NCBI GenBank assembly: GCA_026399075.1
Contig: JAPLRR010000104.1
Location: forward strand, 1 to 44,886
Direction: 5' to 3'
DNA length: 44,886 nucleotides
Origin: Methylococcales bacterium
GTDB taxonomy: Bacteria; Pseudomonadota; Gammaproteobacteria; Methylococcales; Methylomonadaceae
Position 1 is the first letter of the stretch; every line of letters begins with the position of its first letter. Shown one piece after another: positions 34,646 through 40,600 of the stretch. Both the position numbers and the translations under genes were made by a program. The notes beneath the pieces are model-generated. The model made no database searches and was not told where the DNA came from. It saw only the letters and a program-made list of their open reading frames with translations.

Positions 34646-35224
34646 ATGAAACGCTTACTGCTGGGCTTCTTATTATCGGGTGCAACCGCACTACCGGCCA
34701 TTGCGGCCTTGCCACAAGGCCATCCGGCACCGGATTTCCAAACCCAAGCCTCATTGGCTGGCAAGGCTTTTGATTTTTCATTGAAAGCCGCATTGCAAAA
34801 AGGCCCGGTGGTCATCTATTTTTATCCGTCGGCTTATACAGGCGGCTGCAATATCCAGGCGCACACTTTTGCCATTAATAGTGACAAATTTGCCGCCGCC
34901 GGGGCAACCGTTGTCGGTGTGTCCCTAGACAGCATAGACCGGCTTAACGACTTTTCGGCAGACCCTGAGTATTGCGCAGGCAAAGTTGCCGTGGCCTCTG
35001 ATGTCGACGGCGCAATTGCCAAATCCTACGATTTGGCGATTAGGGACGCAGCGCCCGGGAAAAAAGATTCGCGCGGTATTGAAATCACCCATGGTTTTGC
35101 CGAACGCACCACATTTATTGTCACGGCTGACGGTAAAATCGCCGCCACCCTGACTGGCCTAAAACCCGCTGAAAATGTCGCCAAGGCACTGGAAACCGTG
35201 CAACAGCTTGCGGCCGCGAAGTAG
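34646..35224 (+). CDS. Secreted peroxiredoxin (AhpC/TSA, 1-Cys type)
   Basis: 192 residues: a Sec signal (1-20, ALPAIAA) and a thioredoxin-fold peroxiredoxin domain. The peroxidatic cysteine is in YPSAYTGGCNIQAHTF, with the T-x-x-C motif intact. PrxQ/Bcp enzymes have the resolving cysteine five residues later; here that position is histidine, so a 1-Cys mechanism or a distant partner (a cysteine at EYCAGK) is implied. It would reduce hydrogen or organic peroxides in the periplasm with electrons from an unknown donor. It lies 14 nt after the cytochrome and 2 nt before the next cytochrome gene, so electron supply from these cytochromes is conceivable. Confidence 0.88.
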   Translation: MKRLLLGFLLSGATALPAIAALPQGHPAPDFQTQASLAGKAFDFSLKAALQKGPVVIYFYPSAYTGGCNIQAHTFAINSDKFAAAGATVVGVSLDSIDRLNDFSADPEYCAGKVAVASDVDGAIAKSYDLAIRDAAPGKKDSRGIEITHGFAERTTFIVTADGKIAATLTGLKPAENVAKALETVQQLAAAK

Positions 35225-35226
35225 GC

Positions 35227-35958
35227 ATGGGTTTATCGCGTTTAGTAATGCCCCTTAGCAGCGAACCTTTGCGGCTAGGGTTTAGTTGGCAAAGGCAACG
35301 GCGCTGGAAAAAGAAGGCCCTGTTTGTCGTCAGTGCCTTCGCGCTAATGGCATCGGTCAAGGCCTTGGCGGCTGGCAATGACGACGGGCTTAACGCGCAA
35401 CGCGTAGGCTCCGGCAACCCGGTTGCCGGCAAAGAAAAATCCGAAGCCGGACGCTGCCAAGAATGCCATGGCATAGACGGTATTAGTAGCGATGCCAAGA
35501 TACCCAACCATGCTGGCCAGTATGCGGATTACCTCGTCAAACAGCTGCGTGATTTCCAGTCCGGCGAACGCAGCCACGCCACCATGTCCATCATGGCCGA
35601 AGACTTAAGCGCCACTGATATGGCCGATATTGCCGCCTATTTTGCAAGCCTACCCATCATGCCGGGTAGTGGCGCAGCCGAGAACCCTTGGGCAAGCAAT
35701 TTGTTCAAAAACGGCGACCTAGCCCGTGGCATACCGGCCTGTCGCAGTTGCCACGGTGACAAAGGCAAAGGCAGGCTTGCCGACTCCGTGGTTTATCCTT
35801 TGATTGGCGGCCAACGGGCGGTTTATTTACGTTCCCAATTGGTCAATTGGAAGCTGGGCAGCCGTACCAACAGCCCGCACGGCATCATGAACACTATCGC
35901 CAAAACACTGGGCGATGATGAGATCAGTGTGCTGGCCGATTACCTTTCTGGACTTTAA
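35227..35958 (+). CDS. Dihaem cytochrome c4-like protein
   Basis: 243 residues with an extended positively charged n-region (WQRQRRWKKK) before the signal helix (ALFVVSAFALMASVKALAAG). Two class I cytochrome c domains follow. The first haem site is CQECHGIDG (about residue 77) and the second CRSCHGDKG (about 175). Methionine ligands are likely in MSIMAEDLSATDM and HGIMNTIAKTL. Members shuttle electrons in the periplasm, often to terminal oxidases. The start at 35227 lies 2 nt after the peroxiredoxin stop, so coupling is likely; an internal ATG at 35248 is possible. Confidence 0.9.
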   Translation: MGLSRLVMPLSSEPLRLGFSWQRQRRWKKKALFVVSAFALMASVKALAAGNDDGLNAQRVGSGNPVAGKEKSEAGRCQECHGIDGISSDAKIPNHAGQYADYLVKQLRDFQSGERSHATMSIMAEDLSATDMADIAAYFASLPIMPGSGAAENPWASNLFKNGDLARGIPACRSCHGDKGKGRLADSVVYPLIGGQRAVYLRSQLVNWKLGSRTNSPHGIMNTIAKTLGDDEISVLADYLSGL

Positions 35959-36011
35959 CAAGGCAGGCCTGACTGGCCGTCAAGATTCATTTACATTTTT
36001 AGAGGTCAACA

Positions 36012-37685
36012 ATGAAATCGTTAAATTGGCTGCTGTATCAAGTCCACCGCTGGCTAGGATTGGTGCTGGCTTTATTCATGTTTTTTTGGTTTTTCACGGG
36101 TTTGGTCATTATGTATTCGACCCCGACCACGCAAAACCGCAGCCAACAACTTGCCCATGCCGAAACCTTGGCGCCCGAAATCGGCTGGTTAAGCCTAGGC
36201 GAGGCTTGGTCACTTAGCGCCCAGCAACGCCAGCTCGCCGTAGCAAATAAAGCCAAACCCGCTGACGCGCCACCCGCACAAAAAACGGCTAAGCAAGGAC
36301 AGGAAAACCAAGACAATATTATTGATGCCCGCTTAGTGCGCAGTGCGGGTGAAGCCGTCTGGCTGGTTGAAGATAGCCAAGGCCAGCGGTTTGCCTTATC
36401 CGCAATCGACGGCCAGCTACGCGAAACAACACCCGCCCAAGCCGTAATCATTGCCGAAAACTGGTTTAACGCAAATAACAGCACCGACCTAATCACCGCA
36501 AGCTACGTCGAAACAGTCGAAAAACCCATCATTTTGCGCAACCAAGATGCCTTAAGCCCTTTTCACCGCATAGCCATCAACCAAGACGGCGGCGAATTGC
36601 TGATCTCTTCGCGTACTGGCGAAGTGTTGCACGCCTCCACGCGCGTAGACCGGGCTTTCTATTGGGCGGGTAATTGGTTACATTTATTAAAACCCATGGA
36701 GGCAATCGGCTTGGGCAAATACCGCAACGATGCGCAGCTATGGTTAGGTTTGTTTGCAACCATCGCGACATTGACCGGGCTGATTATCGGCTGGTTGCGC
36801 TGGCGGCCAGGTTTTGGCGGCAAGCGCACCTATTCCCAAGGCCGCACCCAACCTTACCGTGAATTCTGGCTAAAATGGCATTTTTGGAGCGGGTTAATTG
36901 GCGGTACTGTAGTACTGTTTTGGGCGCTCAGTGGTTTCCTCGACACCAATCCAGGGAAGCTATTTTCGCAGGCCAATCCTAGCAAGCAAGAAATTAACCG
37001 CTACTTGGGTAACAACACCCCTGAGGTCATCCAAAATTGGCAACCGGTTCTACCCCTGCTATTGTCCTTGTCGGTTGGCGGAGCGGATATTGTTGAGCTC
37101 AGTTGGCGACGACTGGGCGATGATGCCGTGCTGTTGGCACATACCCGTGATGGTCGGCGCTTGCCGCAATTGCCCTACGGCACATCCGCCAAATTCAGCG
37201 ACGATAACCTGATGGCGGCAATCACGCGGGTGGCAGGCAAAACCAAAGTGGCATCCAAAGAAATTTTGACCGGATACGACAACTATTACTATCCCAGACA
37301 CCATCAAAGTCTGGTGGAAAAACCCTTGCCCGTGGTGTTGGTGACCTTGGCCGACGAGGCAGGTACACGCTATTATTTGGATCCCCAAGATGGAAAATTG
37401 CTGAGCAAACTTGACCGTAGTGGGCGGGTCTTACGCTGGCTATATTCTGGCCTGCATCATTGGGATTTTGGATGGCTTTATTACCGCCCGTTATGGGATC
37501 TTTGGATGCTAACCTGGGTTGCCTTCGGTTTGGTGCTAGGTGGCAGTTCCTTGGTGGTTGGCTGGCGGCTACTTAAACGTACCGTGTTACCTAAAAAAGC
37601 CGTACGCACCACAACGCCCCCCATTCGCACCGTCCGTAAACGGACACCCGCCAAACAGGTTGCCACCAAACAAAGGTATTTATGA
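36012..37685 (+). CDS. PepSY-associated transmembrane protein
   Basis: 557 residues with four predicted membrane helices at about 12-35 (HRWLGLVLALFMFFWFFTG), 235-257, 285-305 (SGLIGGTVVLFWALSGF) and 505-530. A large periplasmic loop with PepSY-like segments lies between helices 1 and 2 and another between 3 and 4. Histidines near helix ends (VHRWLG, HHWDFGW) are candidate haem ligands. The C-terminal tail is Lys/Arg-rich and cytoplasmic. Members are often next to TonB-dependent receptor genes and are linked to reduction of imported ferric complexes. AGAGG precedes the start. It ends the redox operon and is followed by a hairpin at 37721-37743. Confidence 0.88.
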   Translation: MKSLNWLLYQVHRWLGLVLALFMFFWFFTGLVIMYSTPTTQNRSQQLAHAETLAPEIGWLSLGEAWSLSAQQRQLAVANKAKPADAPPAQKTAKQGQENQDNIIDARLVRSAGEAVWLVEDSQGQRFALSAIDGQLRETTPAQAVIIAENWFNANNSTDLITASYVETVEKPIILRNQDALSPFHRIAINQDGGELLISSRTGEVLHASTRVDRAFYWAGNWLHLLKPMEAIGLGKYRNDAQLWLGLFATIATLTGLIIGWLRWRPGFGGKRTYSQGRTQPYREFWLKWHFWSGLIGGTVVLFWALSGFLDTNPGKLFSQANPSKQEINRYLGNNTPEVIQNWQPVLPLLLSLSVGGADIVELSWRRLGDDAVLLAHTRDGRRLPQLPYGTSAKFSDDNLMAAITRVAGKTKVASKEILTGYDNYYYPRHHQSLVEKPLPVVLVTLADEAGTRYYLDPQDGKLLSKLDRSGRVLRWLYSGLHHWDFGWLYYRPLWDLWMLTWVAFGLVLGGSSLVVGWRLLKRTVLPKKAVRTTTPPIRTVRKRTPAKQVATKQRYL

Positions 37686-37720
37686 GTGTTCTGACCTTGT
37701 AAACCCCCACCACAAAGTGT

Positions 37721-37743
37721 TTAGCCGCGACAATCGCGGCTAA
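37721..37743 (+). terminator. Stem-loop after the PepSY gene
   Basis: TTAGCCGCG (37721-37729) pairs with CGCGGCTAA (37735-37743), loop ACAAT. A perfect 9-bp stem without a T-run, 36 nt after the stop; a probable transcript end. Confidence 0.55.
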
Positions 37744-37764
37744 AGCCACCCATATTTGCATCAG

Positions 37765-37833
37765 ACCTGTAGGCCGAACGTGAGTGAAAACTGCCGTTTC
37801 TGGCACACCACGCTAAAGTGCCGGAAACGTACA
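37765..37833. repeat. Partial copy of the 143-bp palindromic repeat
   Basis: ACCTGTAGGCCGAACGTGAG and the following GTGAAAACTGCCGTTTC, GGCACACCACG and GTGCCGGAAACG match the left half of 38047-38189, with a deletion of the GGAATAAGGTAGTTT part. It is a decayed or internally deleted copy. Confidence 0.65.
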
Positions 37834-37847
37834 TTTAAGCAACAACG

Positions 37848-37884
37848 GAAGACCTGCGAGGTTTTATAAACCTCGCAGGTCTTC
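37848..37884. repeat. Perfect 17-bp stem-loop
   Basis: GAAGACCTGCGAGGTTT (37848-37864) and its exact reverse complement (37868-37884) enclose a TAT loop. Palindromes of this GACCTGCGAGGT type occur widely as intergenic repeats. No gene lies directly upstream. Confidence 0.75.
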
Positions 37885-37904
37885 ATCCTGCCACTAATGA
37901 GAAG

Positions 37905-37933
37905 TTACGAAACAACGGCGCTATTGTTATAAT
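37905..37933 (+). promoter_or_regulatory. Sigma-70 type promoter of the FitA-like gene fragment
   Basis: TTACGA (37905-37910), 17 nt, then TATAAT (37928-37933), a perfect -10 with optimal spacing. It is about 36 nt upstream of ATG 37970. It may now drive transcription into the type III restriction operon. Confidence 0.6.
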
Positions 37934-37969
37934 CTAAACGGTAGCCATAATGCCTGTTGAGGAACACCC

Positions 37970-38051
37970 ATGCCTGCACTGACCATAGAAAACCTTCCTG
38001 ATGCCCTTTATCAACAGCTCAAGACAGCCGCTGAATTGCATAAACGCAGCC
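37970..38051 (+). pseudogene. FitA/VapB-like antitoxin N-terminus, cut by a palindromic repeat
   Basis: ATG 37970 (GAGGA 7 nt upstream) opens MPALTIENLPDALYQQLKTA followed by AELHKRS, the ribbon-helix-helix N-terminus of FitA-type antitoxins, which normally continues with a C-terminal toxin-binding tail. At about 38047 the sequence runs into the left arm of a 143-bp inverted-repeat element, adding PVGRNKVV and a stop. No remainder of the antitoxin and no PIN-domain toxin gene follow the repeat. It is a remnant of a lost toxin-antitoxin pair. Confidence 0.65.
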
Positions 38052-38189
38052 CTGTAGGCCGGAATAAGGTAGTTTGAACGTGAGTGAAAACTGCCGTTTC
38101 CGGCACACCACGCAGCCGATAAGTCTGTTGTGCCGGAAACGCCGCTTTTCGCTATCGCTCAAAGCAGCTTATTCCGGCCTACAGGGCTG
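38047..38189. mobile_element. MITE-like element with 22-bp perfect terminal inverted repeats
   Basis: The arms at 38047-38068 and 38168-38189 are perfect inverted repeats (outer part CAGCCCTGTAGGCCGG). Nested inside are CGTTTCCGGCACA and TGTGCCGGAAACG, and GAACGTGAGTGAAAA with its imperfect complement, so the whole 143 bp folds as one long hairpin. It codes for nothing. A diverged copy is at 25442-25561 and a partial copy at 37765-37833. This copy disrupts the FitA-like gene. Confidence 0.8.
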
Positions 38190-38241
38190 TGGCTGGACAA
38201 ACAAAGTCAAGCCATCCCCTTTTTGAAAAGTGAACAGCAAC

Positions 38242-39966
38242 ATGAGTAAAACCAAACTGGAATTGACCTGGATAGGCAAGGATAAGCGGCCTAAGCTGGA
38301 GCCACGTATTTTGTTGGAAGATAAGGATTTGTCGTATCACGCTAAATTTAGGCGGCAGCCTGTGGGTGCGGATAAATCCGCACCTATGCCGGATATTTTT
38401 GACAACAAGCTGATTTTTGGTGACAACCTGCTGGCTTTGAAAGCCTTGGAACAGGATTATGCGGGGCAGGTGAAGTGTGTGTTTATTGATCCGCCGTATA
38501 ACACGGGTAGCGCGTTTACCCATTATGACGATGGGCTGGAGCATTCGATTTGGTTGTCGCTGATGCGTGACCGTCTGGAAATCATCCGTTCCTTGTTGTC
38601 GGATGACGGTTCCTTGTGGATTACCATTGATGACAACGAAGCGCATTATTTGAAGGTGTTGTGTGATGAGGTGTTTGGAAGGGGGAATTTTGTGGCGAAT
38701 GTGGTTTGGCAGAAAAAATCATCCCCGCAAGCCAATGCAGTTTGGCTATCAGACTCTCACGATCATGTTCTTGTCTTCGCCAAAAATAAAACCGTTTGGC
38801 GACCTAAGCTATTACAACGTACCGAGGAAGCCGATGCGCGATTCACAAATCCAGATAACGACTCGCGCGGTCTTTGGATGTCGAGTGATTTCACTATCAG
38901 CTTGACTGGCGGACAGCGCGGTGCTGCATACGCAAGAACCGGAGTCAGTGAAAATATCTTTGATATTACCACGCCATCGGGGCGAGTCATTTCCCCAACA
39001 AAAGGACGCTGCTGGGGAAGTTCCAAAAGCAGATTCGCTGAATTGGTCGCTGATAACAGAATTTGGTTTGGTGAATCTGGTAATAATGTTCCGAGACTAA
39101 AAAGATTTTTGTCTGAGGTTCAAAATGGAATTGTGGCAACGACTTGGTGGCCAAGAACTGAGGCTGGTGACAACCAAGAATCGAAACGGGAGACTTCAAA
39201 ATTCAACGAGGTTGATGTTTTTTCTACTCCTAAGCCTGAAAAACTCTTGAAGCGAATTATTGAACTCGCCACCAACCCCAACGACCTAATCCTAGACTCC
39301 TTCGCAGGTTCAGGCACCACCGGCGCAGTCGCCCACAAAATGGGGCGGCGTTGGATTATGATAGAGCTGGGCGAGCATTGCCATACGCACATCATCCCCC
39401 GTTTAAAAAAAGTCATAGACGGCGACGATCAGGGCGGTATTTCCAAAGCCGTGAACTGGCAAGGTGGCGGCGGTTTCCGCTATTACCGCCTAGCGCCGTC
39501 TTTATTGGAACAAGACCGCTGGGGTAATTGGGTGGTCAATAAAAATTACAATGCCGCGATGTTGGCCCAAGCCTTATGCAAACTCGAAGGCTTTACTTAC
39601 GCGCCCTCGGATAGCCGATGGTGGCAGCACGGCTATTCCTCCGAACAGGATTTTATTTATGTCACCACCCAAAACTTGTCGCAGCTACAATTGCAAGACT
39701 TGTCCGATGAAGTCGGTGGCACGGGCACGTTGTTAGTGTGTTGCGCGGCATTTCGCGGTCAGCCCGATGCCTTTGCCAATCTCACGCTGAAAAAAATCCC
39801 GAAAATGGTGTTGTCGCGTTGCGAATGGGGACACGATGATTACAGCCTGAATGTCGCGAATTTGCCGATGGCAGCCGTTGGGCCGGTTAGCAACCAGCCG
39901 CCAATAAACCCAAAACGCAAGCCCGTGAACACGGCACAAGATGATTTTTTTGGTGATGGGTCATGA
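38242..39966 (+). CDS. mod: Type III restriction-modification DNA methyltransferase (Mod)
   Basis: 574 residues from ATG 38242; a GTG four codons upstream is possible. The N-terminus KLELTWIGKDKRPKLEPRIL is typical of type III Mod. The beta-class order is seen: catalytic DPPY (83-86, FIDPPYNTGSAF) before the AdoMet motif FAGSGTTGA (about 354). The variable target-recognition region lies between, about 150-330. It methylates an adenine in an asymmetric site and also provides sequence recognition for Res. The TRD stretch (about 38700-39240) uses visibly more A/T-rich codons than the flanks. It overlaps the next gene by ATGA at 39963. Confidence 0.93.
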   Translation: MSKTKLELTWIGKDKRPKLEPRILLEDKDLSYHAKFRRQPVGADKSAPMPDIFDNKLIFGDNLLALKALEQDYAGQVKCVFIDPPYNTGSAFTHYDDGLEHSIWLSLMRDRLEIIRSLLSDDGSLWITIDDNEAHYLKVLCDEVFGRGNFVANVVWQKKSSPQANAVWLSDSHDHVLVFAKNKTVWRPKLLQRTEEADARFTNPDNDSRGLWMSSDFTISLTGGQRGAAYARTGVSENIFDITTPSGRVISPTKGRCWGSSKSRFAELVADNRIWFGESGNNVPRLKRFLSEVQNGIVATTWWPRTEAGDNQESKRETSKFNEVDVFSTPKPEKLLKRIIELATNPNDLILDSFAGSGTTGAVAHKMGRRWIMIELGEHCHTHIIPRLKKVIDGDDQGGISKAVNWQGGGGFRYYRLAPSLLEQDRWGNWVVNKNYNAAMLAQALCKLEGFTYAPSDSRWWQHGYSSEQDFIYVTTQNLSQLQLQDLSDEVGGTGTLLVCCAAFRGQPDAFANLTLKKIPKMVLSRCEWGHDDYSLNVANLPMAAVGPVSNQPPINPKRKPVNTAQDDFFGDGS

Positions 39967-40202
39967 CTTACGAACTCACCGTACACGCACGTGAAAGTTT
40001 GCGTAAGCGGACGAATATCCGCTTGGAATGGTTGGAGCAAGTTATTGCACATCCGCAACTCGTTCATGCCGACCCCATAGATTCCGAATTAGAACATCGC
40101 CTGAGTATAATTGACGATTTCGAGGGGCGGGTATTGCGCGTTATCGTTAACCCAAACGTAGATCCAACCCGCGTTATTACCGCAATTTCGACCGTAACAT
40201 GA
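39963..40202 (+). CDS. DUF4258 protein, C-terminus altered by a probable frameshift
   Basis: 79 residues with the DUF4258 pattern (HARESLRKRTNIRLEWLEQV, EHRLSIIDDFEGRVLRVIVN). The family usually ends TAYFDR plus basic residues. Here the frame reads TAISTVT and stops, but one extra base near 40185 would give TAYFDRNMRNKL with a stop at 40214-40216, overlapping the next ATG (40213) by ATGA. A one-base deletion, or a sequencing error, is therefore likely. It starts inside the mod stop codon. DUF4258/DUF2283 pairs are suspected toxin-antitoxin modules, so it may be a toxin-like partner. Confidence 0.75.
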   Translation: MTYELTVHARESLRKRTNIRLEWLEQVIAHPQLVHADPIDSELEHRLSIIDDFEGRVLRVIVNPNVDPTRVITAISTVT

Positions 40203-40212
40203 GAAATAAATT

Positions 40213-40452
40213 ATGAAACTGAATATTGATGAATCAGCTGATGCTTTGCATTTGCAACTGGTAGATATTGAGGTAATCGAATCGGAAGAAGTGGCGCCGG
40301 GCATTATTGTTGATTACGATGCCGCTGGTGAAATCGTAGGTTTGGAAGTTTTACATTTAAGCAAACGCCAACATCCGGTTGATTTGTCTGACTTTCAATT
40401 CCAGTCTTACCGAAAACCAAAGAATGTGGCCGTCCCTGTGGCTGCTGCCTAG
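40213..40452 (+). CDS. DUF2283 domain protein
   Basis: 79 residues: MKLNIDESADALHLQLVDIE, then VAPGIIVDYDAAGEIVGLEV, the full DUF2283 beta-rich pattern, and a tail ending AVPVAAA. DUF2283 proteins are small cytoplasmic proteins of unknown biochemistry, commonly next to DUF4258 genes, as here. A role as antitoxin to the preceding protein is an inference from that pairing. It lies between mod and res in one operon, so it is coexpressed with the restriction system. Confidence 0.85.
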   Translation: MKLNIDESADALHLQLVDIEVIESEEVAPGIIVDYDAAGEIVGLEVLHLSKRQHPVDLSDFQFQSYRKPKNVAVPVAAA

Positions 40453-40459
40453 AAAGCGC

Positions 40460-40600
40460 ATGCAAGCTTCCGAATTACAGCAAGCCAAAAATCCAGACCT
40501 TATTGCTTCCCTTGAAGCTTATAAACGTGCGGCGTATTTGGCAAGGCAAACGGCAATACAAACGAATACGGAAGAACCCAAACAACAGGAACAGGTATGA
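40460..40600 (+). CDS. 46-residue ORF translationally coupled to res
   Basis: MQASELQQAKNPDLIASLEA followed by YKRAAYLARQTAIQTNTEEP, from ATG 40460 to a TGA at 40598-40600 that overlaps the res ATG at 40597. It is hydrophilic and probably helical. It lies 7 nt after the DUF2283 stop, with AGAAAG as a weak ribosome site. I do not recognise a family. Its position suggests a small accessory subunit or a coupling leader for res. It may also simply be a translational bridge. Confidence 0.5.
   Translation: MQASELQQAKNPDLIASLEAYKRAAYLARQTAIQTNTEEPKQQEQV

Noticed and set aside
38190-38244. Open stretch LWLDKQSQAIPFLKSEQQHE just after the MITE-like element
   Set aside because: It could be the tail of the disrupted antitoxin, but it does not resemble a FitA C-terminus and is only 20 codons.
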